This document shows, one piece after another, positions 44,107-55,300 of a stretch of DNA of 64,000 nt (the first letter of the stretch is position 1; the number at the start of each line of letters is the position of its first letter). The notes under the pieces were generated by a model. That model was not told the DNA's origin and made no database searches. It saw only the letters and a list, made by a program, of their open reading frames with translations. A program made the translations under genes and the position numbers. The DNA is from Caballeronia sordidicola (GTDB lineage: Bacteria; Pseudomonadota; Gammaproteobacteria; Burkholderiales; Burkholderiaceae). The stretch covers positions 1-64,000 of the forward strand of contig NZ_FCOC02000015.1 of assembly GCF_001544455.2 (NCBI RefSeq), read 5' to 3'.

Positions 44107-45315
44107 TTACCAGTTCCAGAGCGTGCCATCTTCGAGCCGCGCAACGGGCAGATACGCCGGGTCGTACGGATATTGGGCGGCGAGTGCTTCGTCTATGTCC
44201 ACGCCGTGACCGGGTGCATCGCCGGGATGCATGGTGCCGCGATCGAACGTCCATGCGTGCGGGAAAACATCGAGCGCTTCCGGCGGGAACCCCATGTATT
44301 CCTGCACGCCGAAGTTCGGCACCCACAAGTCAAAATGCAACGCGGCGCCCATGCACACCGGCGACAGGTCCGACGGCCCGTGACAACCCGTGCGCACCTG
44401 GTAAAGCGAAGCGAAATCCGCGATGCGCTTCAGGTGCGTGATGCCGCCGGCATGCGTGAGCGTCGCGCGGATATAGTCGATGAGCTGCTCTTCAATGAGC
44501 TGCTTGCAGTCCCAGATGCTGTTGAACACTTCGCCCACCGCAACAGGCGTCACGGTATGCTCGCGGATCAGCCGGAAGCCCGCCTGATTCTCCGCGGGCG
44601 TGGGATCTTCCATCCAGAAAAGCCGGTACGGTTCGACCGATTTACCCAGACGCGCCGCTTCGATGGGGGTGAGGCGGTGATGCACGTCGTGTAGGAGATG
44701 GGTATCGAAACCGAATTTATTACGTACTGCTTCGAAGAGTTTCGGCACGAAGTCCAGGTACTTTTCCGACGACCACGTCTGCTCTTCCACTACGCCCTTG
44801 GTTGCGGGCTCGTACATGCCCGAGCCTTTCGATACACCATACACCGACCGCATGTTCGGCACGCCGCATTGAATGCGGATTGCCTGATAGCCCTGCTCTA
44901 TGTGATCGGCATAACGGTCGAGCGCTTCGGGAATATCGCGCCCTGTTGCATGTCCGTAGACCATCACGCTTTCGCGCGAGGCGCCGCCGAGCAGCTTGTA
45001 GAGCGGCAGGTTCGCAACCTTGCCAAGGATGTCCCAGAGCGCCACGTCCACCGCCGCGATGGCTGTCATGGTCACCGGTCCGCGTCGCCAGTACGCGCCT
45101 TTGTACAAAAGCTGCCAGATATCTTCTATGCGGCCCGGGTCGCGCCCGATCAACATTGGGCAAACATGCTCCTTGAGATAGGACGCCACGGCCAGCTCGC
45201 GGCCATTCAGTGTTGCGTCGCCAATGCCGTAGACCCCTTCGTCCGTCACGACCTTCAGCGTGACGAAGTTACGCCCCGGACAGGTGACGATAACATCGGC
45301 GCGAACGATTTTCAT
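44107..45315 (-). CDS. ManD/RspA-type sugar-acid dehydratase (enolase superfamily)
   Basis: A 402-residue enolase-superfamily dehydratase that aligns residue for residue with the ManD subgroup: metal ligands Asp210, Glu236, Glu262; catalytic Arg147, Tyr159 and His212. The family dehydrates D-mannonate (and in some members D-gluconate) to 2-keto-3-deoxygluconate. Residue 314, in GCHGPSDLS, is Pro; members with Pro here are reported as low-efficiency or dual mannonate/gluconate enzymes, whereas Ala marks efficient ones. AAGGAA precedes ATG 45315. First gene of the minus-strand operon, divergent from a mannonate oxidoreductase gene. Confidence 0.92.
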   Translation of the reverse strand: MKIVRADVIVTCPGRNFVTLKVVTDEGVYGIGDATLNGRELAVASYLKEHVCPMLIGRDPGRIEDIWQLLYKGAYWRRGPVTMTAIAAVDVALWDILGKVANLPLYKLLGGASRESVMVYGHATGRDIPEALDRYADHIEQGYQAIRIQCGVPNMRSVYGVSKGSGMYEPATKGVVEEQTWSSEKYLDFVPKLFEAVRNKFGFDTHLLHDVHHRLTPIEAARLGKSVEPYRLFWMEDPTPAENQAGFRLIREHTVTPVAVGEVFNSIWDCKQLIEEQLIDYIRATLTHAGGITHLKRIADFASLYQVRTGCHGPSDLSPVCMGAALHFDLWVPNFGVQEYMGFPPEALDVFPHAWTFDRGTMHPGDAPGHGVDIDEALAAQYPYDPAYLPVARLEDGTLWNW

Positions 45316-45350
45316 GGAGCTTTCCTTGAGATTTCCTCGATGATTTGATG

Positions 45351-45365
45351 CTACCATACAAGTAG
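45351..45365. promoter_or_regulatory. Candidate GntR operator in the divergent promoter (copy 2 of shared motif)
   Basis: CTACCATACAAGTAG has CTAC/GTAG arms and contains CTACCATAC, also found at 40195-40203. It lies in the 93-base region between the ManD gene and the divergent mannonate oxidoreductase gene. A second small dyad GACGTGAACGTC (45365-45376) adjoins it. The GntR regulator of the locus is the likely binder. Confidence 0.45.
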
Positions 45366-45408
45366 ACGTGAACGTCAATCGAGGGTTTTCCCGGCTTGGG
45401 GTTATCGA

Positions 45409-46896
45409 ATGAACAACGAATCAAGGCTTTGCCGCGATGCGCTTGCATCGCTTGAAGAAGGCCGTGTGCTTGGACGCGATTGGCCGGAGCCGGCGATCGG
45501 TATCGTGCATCTGGGCATTGGCAATTTTCATCGGGCGCATGAGGCTGTCTACACCGAAGAAGCCATGCTTGCCGCAGGCGGCGACTGGGCAATATGCGGC
45601 GTGACCTTGCAGGGCGATGTCACGAAGCGTGACACGTTGATGTCGCAAGACGGTCTTTACAGCGTGGTGGAACGCGGACCAACGGGCGTGAAGACAACCG
45701 TTGTGCGCACGCTAAGAGAAGTGCTCGCCATGCCGCACGATCGCGTGCGCCTGTTCGAACTGCTGGCCAATGCCAACGTTCGCATCGTCTCGCTGACCGT
45801 CACCGAGAAAGGTTATTGCCGCGATCCGGCATCCGGCGACGTGGACCTTGCACACGCCGGCGTTGCGTTTGACCTGAAAAATCCCGGCGAGCCTGGCACC
45901 GTGCCGGGCATTCTCGTCGCTGCGCTAGGCGCGCGGCGTGACGCAAACGTAGCGCCGTTCACCGTGCTTTCGTGCGACAACCTTTCGCATAACGGCGCGT
46001 CGTTGCGGCAAGTCGTTTGCAGCTACGCACGCGCGCTCGATACCGATCTTGCCGCGTGGATAGAACGCGAGGTGGCATTTCCATCCACCATGGTGGATCG
46101 CATTGTCCCGTCCACAACGGACGCGGATCGCGACGCGGCATGGAGCGCGCTCGGCTTGCGCGACGAGGTCCCGGTTCCGTGCGAACCCTTCCGGCAGTGG
46201 GTGATCGAAGATCACTTTCCGGCCGGACGACCGGCTTGGGATCGCGTCGGCGCACAGTTGGTAGACGACGTCACGCCGTTCGAGCTTGCCAAGCTGCGCA
46301 TGCTGAACGCCACGCATTCCACCCTCGCTTATCTTTCCATGCTCGGCGGTTTTGCGACTATCGATGAGGCGATTTCCTTCGCGCCCATGCGGTCCCTGAT
46401 CCACTCGATGATGACGCATGAGATTGCACCAACGCTGACTGTGCCGCCCACATTCAATGTGCTGGCGTACCGCGATGCGTTGCTCGATCGATATGCAAAT
46501 CCGGCGCTCAAGCATCGCTGTGCACAGATTGCGATGGACGGCAGCCAGAAAATCCCCCCGCGTCTGCTGGGGACGATCTCAACACGTTTGGCGCGCGGTG
46601 AGTCGATTGCGCGCCTGGCGCTTGGTGTGGGCGCGTGGTTCGTTTTCTTACGCGGCGTGGCTGACGATGGTTCCGCCTACACAATCAATGATCCGATGGC
46701 TGAAAGACTCACATCGCTCGTGCAAGGCGCTGGAAACTCACCGGCGAGCCTTGTCGATGCAATGCTCGGCTGTCGGGAAGTATTCAGCGTCGAGTTGGCA
46801 TCGAACGAGACCTTGCGGCGTGCGTTGATAGAAGCTGTGGCGCAGTTGAACAAGGGCGCACGCTCCGCAATAGAACGTGCGTCCCTTGAGCCCTAG
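45409..46896 (+). CDS. D-mannonate oxidoreductase / mannitol dehydrogenase family protein (UxuB/YdfI-like)
   Basis: A 495-residue polyol-specific long-chain dehydrogenase. It has the NAD segment [27 protein letters not shown], the [11 protein letters not shown] loop and the catalytic triad Lys295, Asn300, His303 (KLRMLNATH) at canonical positions. It interconverts D-fructuronate and D-mannonate (UxuB) or acts on mannitol-type polyols. Beside a ManD dehydratase and an aldonate dehydrogenase the mannonate role is more likely. Divergent from the ManD operon; E. coli ydfI holds the same position next to rspAB. Confidence 0.9.
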   Translation: MNNESRLCRDALASLEEGRVLGRDWPEPAIGIVHLGIGNFHRAHEAVYTEEAMLAAGGDWAICGVTLQGDVTKRDTLMSQDGLYSVVERGPTGVKTTVVRTLREVLAMPHDRVRLFELLANANVRIVSLTVTEKGYCRDPASGDVDLAHAGVAFDLKNPGEPGTVPGILVAALGARRDANVAPFTVLSCDNLSHNGASLRQVVCSYARALDTDLAAWIEREVAFPSTMVDRIVPSTTDADRDAAWSALGLRDEVPVPCEPFRQWVIEDHFPAGRPAWDRVGAQLVDDVTPFELAKLRMLNATHSTLAYLSMLGGFATIDEAISFAPMRSLIHSMMTHEIAPTLTVPPTFNVLAYRDALLDRYANPALKHRCAQIAMDGSQKIPPRLLGTISTRLARGESIARLALGVGAWFVFLRGVADDGSAYTINDPMAERLTSLVQGAGNSPASLVDAMLGCREVFSVELASNETLRRALIEAVAQLNKGARSAIERASLEP

Positions 46897-46933
46897 ATTC
46901 ATACAAGGCTGGAGATAACGCTGGCGAGGCGGC

Positions 46934-47287
46934 TTATTTCACATCGAATGGATAATCGCCGTGCGTCCGATGTCCGTCCTCCGCCACCGCCGCCCAGTGC
47001 ACCATGTAGTGCCCCGCTGGCAGAACCGGCAGCGCCACGGAGGCAACTGTCGGCTGTTGTACATCAACAGAAGACTTCGCTGTGTTGACCTGCTTGCCGG
47101 CGGCATCGGTGACGGTGAGCGTGGTGAATGCAGGTTCCAGCGGCCCGTCAAACGTAATCTTCACCTGCGTGGGCGACGCGACCGAAGCGCCTGCTCCCGG
47201 CTCCTGTTTCTGCGGGAACACATGCGCGAAAGCCGTTACAGCAAAGGCGAGTCCGACGACTAGCGCGGTCAAATACTGGATTTTCAT
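46934..47287 (-). CDS. CopC-like copper-resistance domain protein
   Basis: A 117-residue exported protein; the signal peptide ends AFAVTAFA and the mature chain starts with His (HVFPQKQEPG), the N-terminal copper ligand of CopC. The cupredoxin-like beta-sandwich follows (VKITFDGPLEPAF..TVTDAAGK..) and closes with VAEDGHRTHGDYPFDV, holding the second His site. Probably binds Cu(II) in the periplasm. Downstream of the predicted outer-membrane protein gene with a 14-base gap, so co-transcribed. No CopD is adjacent. Confidence 0.83.
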   Translation of the reverse strand: MKIQYLTALVVGLAFAVTAFAHVFPQKQEPGAGASVASPTQVKITFDGPLEPAFTTLTVTDAAGKQVNTAKSSVDVQQPTVASVALPVLPAGHYMVHWAAVAEDGHRTHGDYPFDVK

Positions 47288-47301
47288 TTTTGGTCTCCGT
47301 G

Positions 47302-48198
47302 TCATTGGAACAACGGCTTGCCGATGGTGTTCGGCGCAACGTCATCGAAGAAGATATGGGCCTGGACCAGAATGCCCACGTGCGATCCGCTCGCTCGATT
47401 GATCGGGATCTGCGCCTCTATGCCGAACTGCCCGTAGCGGTTGATCCAGATGAAGCCCGGGTTCACCGTACCCGTGGTCTGCCCCTGGCTGCGCGACAAT
47501 GGCACTTCGACCAGCGGCACGATATTCGACAAAGGTTGCGGCAATCCAAGGTCGTGCACGTGTTGCTGAAGATACGGCAGGCTGTACTGAACGGTGAAAC
47601 CGTAGTTGAACGCATTCGGCTGACCGGCACCGGTGGTAAGCGCGGGCCCGGCTTCACCGGTAATGGCGATCGGGCGCAAATACGCGAGCGAATCGGGAAG
47701 ATCGCCCATGCCCTTGCCCGCGAATAGTGTTGGCGAAAGCGTCGAGAAGTTATCCGCGATGGCGCGGCTTCCTGTACCGCCAATCTCCGCATCCAATCCA
47801 ACCGATGTCATGAACTCGTGCGCCTCGTTGACGTAAAGCAGGTACTTCATGCCGATATCGAGGTTGTCGAAACCACGCGCCTTCGGATTGTTCTGCATCA
47901 CGTATGTTTCGCCGACGGATACTGCCAGCCTCGGCGTGATGAGCTTGTCGTATTCGACATCGAAGGTATTGATGCTTTGGTCGCCGTTATCGCCGGGCAC
48001 GCGTTGATGACCGTACTGGACGTTGGCTTCATCGCCGACGCCGGGGTCGTCTACCGACATCGTCGATGGAAAGACGCGATCGCCCGCTACCGCGTGTGCG
48101 CGGGCCAGCGAAGGAATCATGAAGCAAGCGGCGGTTAAAGACGAAAGGATTGAAGACGCGAGCAGCGGCGCTGCGCGACGCGTTGAAAGGGTTCGCAT
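47302..48198 (-). CDS. Predicted exported outer-membrane beta-barrel-like protein, unknown function
   Basis: A 298-residue protein with a signal peptide (cleavage near SLARAHA). The mature part shows alternating amphipathic strands and aromatic ends (FGIEAQIPINRASG, VGILVQAHIFFDD), consistent with a small outer-membrane barrel of the transporter/OMP type seen near copper and metal genes. No named family recognised. First gene of a unit with the CopC-like protein, so a role in metal handling is inferred. Confidence 0.65.
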   Translation of the reverse strand: MRTLSTRRAAPLLASSILSSLTAACFMIPSLARAHAVAGDRVFPSTMSVDDPGVGDEANVQYGHQRVPGDNGDQSINTFDVEYDKLITPRLAVSVGETYVMQNNPKARGFDNLDIGMKYLLYVNEAHEFMTSVGLDAEIGGTGSRAIADNFSTLSPTLFAGKGMGDLPDSLAYLRPIAITGEAGPALTTGAGQPNAFNYGFTVQYSLPYLQQHVHDLGLPQPLSNIVPLVEVPLSRSQGQTTGTVNPGFIWINRYGQFGIEAQIPINRASGSHVGILVQAHIFFDDVAPNTIGKPLFQ

Positions 48199-48290
48199 GA
48201 TGGTCCGTTTAGTTTGGTGACAGGTCGTGGTCGCGCCGTCGCGCGACGCTTTTTCAGGCGCGCGACGGGCGATAAAACTATCGACTCGGG

Positions 48291-48686
48291 TCAGGACAAA
48301 ACGGGAGGCGCGCGAGGCTGGACGAACGTATAGGGCTCGGCGCGCACGACGCTTTCAAAGCGCGTGGCGACTGTATGTTGCGTGAGCCGGACCGTAATTG
48401 CGAATAGCGCCTGGATGGTCGGCACTGCCGGCATGTGGACAAGCAGGCTGCAATACGCGCAGTCCTGGCCATCTGACATCTGGGTGTGCTGGGTGTGCTT
48501 GTCGGTGTCCGGGTTGTTCCCAGACGATGAGTCCTGCATGGACGGCATTGAACAATGCTCGTCCTGCATGCTGTCATGTGTGCGGTTTGCCGCGAGCGTA
48601 TGAGAGACCGTCGGCGCGAGCGTTGCCATGAGGATCGCAAGCAATCCCAGCAGGCTGCCAATCTTTCGATAGAAACGGCTCAACAT
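48291..48686 (-). CDS. DUF2946 domain-containing protein
   Basis: A 131-residue exported or membrane-anchored protein: N-terminal hydrophobic segment (GSLLGLLAILMATLAPTVSH), a His/Met/Asp-rich middle (THDSMQDEHCSMPSMQD, DTDKHTQHTQMS), then DGQDCAYCSLLVHMP, the DUF2946 cysteine motif. Such proteins commonly lie with copper-related genes and the Met/His-rich stretch fits metal binding. It precedes the outer-membrane/CopC pair on the same strand with a 92-base gap. Confidence 0.75.
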   Translation of the reverse strand: MLSRFYRKIGSLLGLLAILMATLAPTVSHTLAANRTHDSMQDEHCSMPSMQDSSSGNNPDTDKHTQHTQMSDGQDCAYCSLLVHMPAVPTIQALFAITVRLTQHTVATRFESVVRAEPYTFVQPRAPPVLS

Positions 48687-48771
48687 GCTGCGCCCGGTTA
48701 TCCGCGGAGAGGACTGCGCGGATTATGACATGTGGCAAACGGTCATAGCTTCAAGTTGTGGGGAGATAGGC

Positions 48772-49038
48772 TCATGGCTCGCGATGGTCGCGGCGAAAGA
48801 GCGTCCATTCGTCGATCGCGGTGCCATCCGGCAAGTGGCAAACGCTGGATTCGTTGCCCGCGGCGTCCTTGCGCGTCTCGCGTTTTCCGCCGAGGCTGAT
48901 GCAGTATTTTGACGCGGGGTTTGCCAGACCGACAGGCTTGGGACTGTCATCTGTTTGTTGAGACGCGCACGCGCTTATGGCAGTAGTTAATACCATCAAG
49001 GCCATACCGTTGATTAAAGTGTTCGAAGAGATGTTCAT
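48772..49038 (-). CDS. DUF333 lipoprotein
   Basis: An 88-residue predicted lipoprotein: signal MALMVLTTAISAC with a lipobox ending in Cys, then the DUF333 pattern NPASKYCISLGGKRE..GNESSVCHLPDGTAIDEWTLFRRDH. The family ('putative hemolysin' in old annotations) is small, cysteine-containing and of unknown function. ATG 49038 is chosen to place the signal peptide at the start; longer frames upstream are not signal-like. Confidence 0.78.
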   Translation of the reverse strand: MNISSNTLINGMALMVLTTAISACASQQTDDSPKPVGLANPASKYCISLGGKRETRKDAAGNESSVCHLPDGTAIDEWTLFRRDHREP

Positions 49039-49384
49039 CGCGATAATCCATTTGTTTGCGAGTCGATCACGATGGCTTTGATCGTCGCAGGTTTGATAAG
49101 CAGGGGTGCGATTATAGCCAGCACGAAGCACGGAAATAGATTACATATAAATCAAAGCGTTACCGCACATTTCCAGCATCTCTCCACAACCTTCTCCCCA
49201 GAAGCTGTGGATAACCTTTATATTGACCAAGCACCATTCACATCATGCAATAACAGACCATAGGACAAATCCGATTTACCCGAATGCGTTGTTTTTGGCT
49301 CAGGGCGAGGGTCGGTTTTAACCCGTTTGGTTCATCTGCGGCTATTTTGTCGATCGTTAAAAAATCGCTGCAGAATAAGAATAG

Positions 49385-52300
49385 ATGAACAAGAATAATT
49401 ACCGGCTGGTCTTCAGCCGACTGAGAAACATGCTGGTCGCGGTCGAGGAAACCGCCACGGCAACGGGTAAGGAAGCGGGCCAGACTTCCGGGCAAACGTC
49501 CCCACGCAGCAAAAAATCACAGGGGATGATTTTCACACTGCGGCAGATCGCATTCGCGGCGCTTGCATTGCTTGGCGCGCTGCCTTCATGGTCGAACGCG
49601 CAGATCGTTTCGGGTGGCGCAAACGCGCCGGGCGTCATCAATACACAAAACGGTTTGCCGCAGGTGAACATCAACCGGCCTTCGGGCGCGGGTGTGTCGA
49701 TGAACACCTATGGCCAGTTCGACGTCCAGAAGAATGGCGCGATCCTGAACAACTCGCCCACCATCGTGCAGACGCAGCAAGCCGGCATGATCAACGGCAA
49801 TCCAAACTTCGGCCCCGGTCAGTCCGCGCGCGTCATCGTCAATCAGGTGAACAGCAACGCCGCGAGCCAGATCAATGGGCGGGTTGAAGTGGCCGGGCAA
49901 CGCGCCGAAGTTGTCATTGCCAACGGCAGCGGCATCTCCGTGAACGGCGGCGGTTTCATCAACACGTCAAGGGCCATCCTCACGACCGGCACGCCGAACT
50001 TTGCAGCCGATGGCGCGCTCTCGGGCTTTAACGTGTCGCGCGGCACCATCAGCGTCCAGGGCGCGGGACTGAACGCGGCGGATATCGATCAGGTGGACCT
50101 GATCGCGCGGGCGGTGCAGGCGAACGCTGCGGTCTATGCAAAGAACCTCAATGTGGTGACGGGCGCGAACAGCGTCAGCCATGACACGCTCAATGCCACG
50201 CCGATTGCGGGCGATGGTCCTGCACCGGGTGTGTCGATCGATGTGAGCAATCTCGGCGGCATGTACGCAAACCGCATCGTTCTGGTGGGGACCGAGAATG
50301 GCGTTGGAGTATCGAACAAGGGCGTGCTGGCCACGCAGGCGGGCGACCTGACGCTCACCACGCAGGGCAAGCTGGTGCTCACCGGGCAGACCAACGCGAG
50401 CGGCAATCTCGCGCTGTCGGCGCGTGATGGCATCGACAACAGCGGCACGACCTACGCGCAGCAGAACGTTACGGCAAGCACGCTGGGCACGCTTGCCAAT
50501 AGCGGCGTGGTGGCCGCGCAGCAGAACACGACGCTCAACGCGGGCAGCATCGCCTCGACCGGCACGCTCGGCGCGGGTGTGAACAACGACGGCACGATTG
50601 CCAATGCGGGTGACCTCGTGGTTTCCGCTGCGGGTGCACTCACCGCGACCGGGCAAACCGAAGGCGGCGGCAACACGAGCATTAGCGGCGCGTCGATCAA
50701 CCTTGCGGGCAGCAACACGTCAGCCAACGGTACGCTGGCGCTTGCCGCGAGCGGCGGCGATCTGAATGCGTCGGGTGCGACCACGACTGCGGGCGGTGCG
50801 CTGGTTGCAAACGCCGCCGGCACGCTCGTCAACGACAGCGGCAGGATGTCGGGTGCGTCGGTTCAGGTGGCGGCGGCGAATGTATCGAACCGCAGCGGCC
50901 AGCTTGTGTCGGGCAGCACGCTTGACGCCACGGCTGCAAGTGACTTGTCGAATCAAGGCGGCACGCTGCAGTCTGCAGGCGCGCTGGCGCTCAATGCCGC
51001 ATCGCTCGATAACACGGCTGGGCGCATCGTCTCGCTGAATAACGACGGACTGGATATCACCGCGACCGGCGTGCTGAACAATGGCGCGGGTGGTGAGATT
51101 GGCGCGAACGGGGCGTTGAGTGTAAGTGCAAGCACACTGGCAAACCAGGGCAAACTCACCGCCGCAGGTGATGCATGGGTGCGTGCACAGACTATCGATA
51201 ATCATGGGGGCACTATCATCGCGGGCGGCGTCCTCGATGTTGCATCAGGCGGCGCACTGAACAACCAGGGCGGCACGTTCTCAAGTGCGGCGACAACGGT
51301 GTCCGCTGCATCGATTGACAATACCAACGGCGATATCGAAGGCGATGCGCTCGCGGTTTCGGCCTCCGGTGATCTAGTGAATCGCGGCGGCACGCTCACG
51401 CAGTTCGGTGCAGCGGACCAGACGATACAAGCAGGCGGTACGCTGGATAACACGGGCGGCACGATTGCGTCGAATGCCGCCAATCTACGCATCGACGGTC
51501 AAGCCGTCACCAACGACAAAGGCAACATTCAGCACGCGGGCACAGGCACGCTCGCCCTGAACTCGGCTGGCTCAATATCAAACGTCGCAGGCAATGTGGT
51601 GACGAATGGCGCGCTTGCGGCACACGCCGCTGGCGGGCTGAACAATGCGCAAGGCACGATACAAGCGTCGCGACGCGCGGATATTAGTGCTGCATCACTC
51701 GGTAACACAGCAGGCCGCATCGTCTCGCTGAATAACGACGGACTCACCGTCACCACGACCGGTGCGTTGAATAATGGCACGGGCGGCACGATTGGCACGA
51801 ACGGCGCGTTGAGTGTGACTGCCAGCACACTCGCGAACCAGGGCCAGTTCACCGCTGCAGGCGATGCATGGGTGCGCTCGCAAAGCATCGACAATCATGC
51901 GGGCACTATCACTGCGGGCGGCGCGCTGACGGCAGTAAGCGCGGGCGCGCTGAACAATCAGAACGGCACGCTGTCAGGCTCTGCCACATCCATCTCAGCA
52001 AGTTCGATTGATAACACCAGCGGCCACATCGAAGGCGATGTGCTCTCCGTCGCTGCGGCTGGCAACATTATCAATCGCGGTGGCAAGCTGACTCAATATG
52101 GCACCACCGATCAGACGATACAGGCCGGTGGCACGCTGGATAATACGGGCGGCACGCTTGCTTCGAACGCCAATAATCTAAGCGTTAGCGGGCAAACTGT
52201 CACGAACGACAAAGGCAATATTCAGCATGCCGGCACGGGCACGCTTTCGCTGAACTCGACGGGTGCGGTATCGAACGTCGCGGGCAGTGTCGTGACGAAT

Positions 52301-55300
52301 GGCGCGCTTGTGGCACACGCCGCTGGCGGGCTGAACAATGCGCAAGGCGCGATCCAGGCATCGCGACGCGCGGATATCAATGCTGCATCGCTTGATAACA
52401 CGGGTGGGCGCATCGTCTCGCTCAATAGCGACGGACTCAACATCGCCACGACCGGTGCGCTGAACAACGGTGCGGGCGGCACGATTGGCACGAACGGCGC
52501 GCTGGACATCAGTGCAGGCACGTTATCGAATCAGGGGACGCTCACCGCAGCGGGCGACGCCTCCGTGCACGCCCAAAGCCTCGACAATCACGCAGGCTCG
52601 ATCACGACCGGCGGCGCGCTCGATGTTCTATCGACCGGCACGCTGAACAATCGGAACGGCACGCTGTCGGGTTCCACCACAACCGTTTCAGCGGCCTCGA
52701 TTGACAACACCCACGGCGACATCGACGGCGATGCGCTTTCGGTTTCCGCCTCGGGCGATCTGGTCAATCTTGGCGGCACGCTCACGCAATACGGCAGCAC
52801 CGATCAGCAGATCAGCGTCGGCGGCGCGCTCGATAATACGAGCGGCACGATTGCCACCAACGCGTCAAACCTCGGCATTTCGGCGCAGTCGATCAGCAAC
52901 GATCACGGCACCGTCCAGCATGCAGGCACGGGCACACTTGCCGTGACCACGCCGGGCGCTGTGTCGAACGCATCGGGCAGCGTCCTGAGCAACGGCGCAC
53001 TGGCGATCCAGTCTGGCGGCGCGGTGGACAATCAGCGGGGCGCGATGCAGGCCGCACATCGCGCGACTGTCAGCAGCACATCGCTCGGTAACGCCGGCGG
53101 GCGCATCGTCTCACTCAACGGCGATGGATTGAACATCACCGCTACAGGCGCGCTTTTGAACGGTGAAAGTGGGACCATTGGCACCAATGGCGCGCTCAAT
53201 GTCACTGCCGCCGCGCTGTCAAATCAGGGAACGCTAACCGCAGCAGACGATGCCTGGGTCAGCGCGCAGAGCATCGACAATCATACCGGTGCGATCACGG
53301 CAGGCGGCGCGCTTGATGTCATGTCGGACGGTGCGTTAAACAATCAGGGCGGCATGCTCTCGGGTGCCGCGACCACCGTCTCGGCCACATCGATTGATAA
53401 CTCCCATGGCGATATCAACGGCGACGCCCTGAACGTCACGACTTCTGGCGACCTCGTCAACGATGACGGCGCGCTCACACAGTACGGCACCGCCGATCAA
53501 TCGATTCAGGCGGGCGGCACGTTCGACAACACGAATGGGTTAATTGCGACCAACGCGAACGCCCTTAACGTCTCGGCGCAATCGATCACCAACGATCACG
53601 GCACCATCCAGCACGCGGGTGCAGGTACGCTATCCGTCAGCTCGACTGGCGCACTATCGAACATCGGCGGCAGCGCACAGACCAACGGCGCGCTCGCGCT
53701 CACCAGCGCAAGTCTCGACAACACGTCCGGCACGCTCCTTGCCATGCAGGCCGCACAAATCAACGCGGCCTCGGGCATCGTCAACCGCGACGGTTCGCTC
53801 TACGGCGGCAAGGCTCTTGCCATATCGACGCAAGGCGACATCGACAACACGCGTGGCTCGGTGCAGACCTCGGGCGATTTGAGCGTCGATGCCGGGGGCG
53901 CTATCACCAACACGCAGGGCACGATCAGCGCCAATGGTACGCACGGCATGACAACCGTCACGGCGGCGCACATCGATAACGCAGGCGGCAAGCTCACCAA
54001 CGCGGGCGAAGGCGCAACCACAATCACCGCCTCCGGTATAACGAACACAGGCGGCACGCTCGGCGGCAATGGCGACGTGACCGTAAATGCCGAGACGCTC
54101 GAGAACGACGCGGGCGCAAATCTCGTTGCGGGGGGCGCGGCGGACCTGAACATCGCGCAGCGCGTGAACAACGTGGGCGGCACGCTCTTTGGCGGCACGG
54201 CGCTGAATCTGAATCAGATGAGCGCTGCCGTGATGAACGATGGCGGTGCGATCCTCGGTGGCATGGATATCGCATTGAACGTGGCGTCACTGTCGAACGC
54301 GGGCGGCGCGATCCGTGCGAACCGGGATGTGTCGGCGGCAGGTTCGGTCAGCGGCAACGGCGACATGATCGCGGGCCGCAATCTCGCGCTCGCAGTCGTG
54401 GGCGATTACACCAATGACGCGGGCAACAACCTGCACGCAGACGGCGACATGGCCGTGAGCGCCACGGGCACACTGACGAACTCGGGCACGCTGGCAGCCA
54501 ACGGCGCGTTGACTGCAACGGGCGCGAACGTCGTCAACACGGCCGATGGCGATATCAATTCCTCGTCAACGACCGTGATCGCCGCGAATGCGATGACCAA
54601 CGCGGGCCGCATCGAAGGCGATACCGTCACCACGAAGAGCGCTACGCTCGCCAACACCGGCGCGATCATCGGCAACGACGTGACGGTCAACACCACCGAT
54701 ATCACCAACACGGGCGCTGCAGCCGTGATCGCAGGCGCGAACAGCGTGCACCTCTACGCGTCGGACTCCGTCACCAACGCCGACAACGCACTGATCTATA
54801 GCCTCGGCAATCTGGAGATCGCACGGGACGGCACGCGCGACGCCTCCGGCATACTCGCGAACCAGACGGGCACGCTCACCAACAGCGCGGCGACAATCGA
54901 AGCGGAAGGCGACATCGATATTGCCGCGCGCACCGTCAACAACGTGCGCACCGGTGTCGTGACCGAAGCGGGCACGCCACAGGACGCGGGCACGACCACG
55001 CTGACCATCTGGACCGCAGGGCTGCCAGCGGGCAACATGGGCCACTACTACAGTCTGCTGTATCCCGAATGGCGCTGGGGCGATGGTGCAATCGGCACAG
55101 GTGTGATCGGCCACCTGATGCACCCGATCACGGTCAAGGTCCAGAAAGACCAGGTCACGAACCTCGATTCGAACGCACAGACGTTCTCGCTCGCGACGCC
55201 GCTTACCGACACGTACCAACTCATCGCCCTCACGGGAGACGTAGAGACGCGCACCATCACGAACAACCCTGTGCAGTATTACCAGAGCCTCACGGACAAT

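Noticed and set aside
42757-44694. 645-codon open frame on the plus strand opposite the MHS transporter and ManD genes
   Set aside because: It spans the boundary between two well-supported genes on the other strand and has the basic, low-complexity make-up of antisense frames.
51023-53794. Regular repeats as a CRISPR array
   Set aside because: The period is 693 bases and fully coding within cdiA; there are no short repeat/spacer units.
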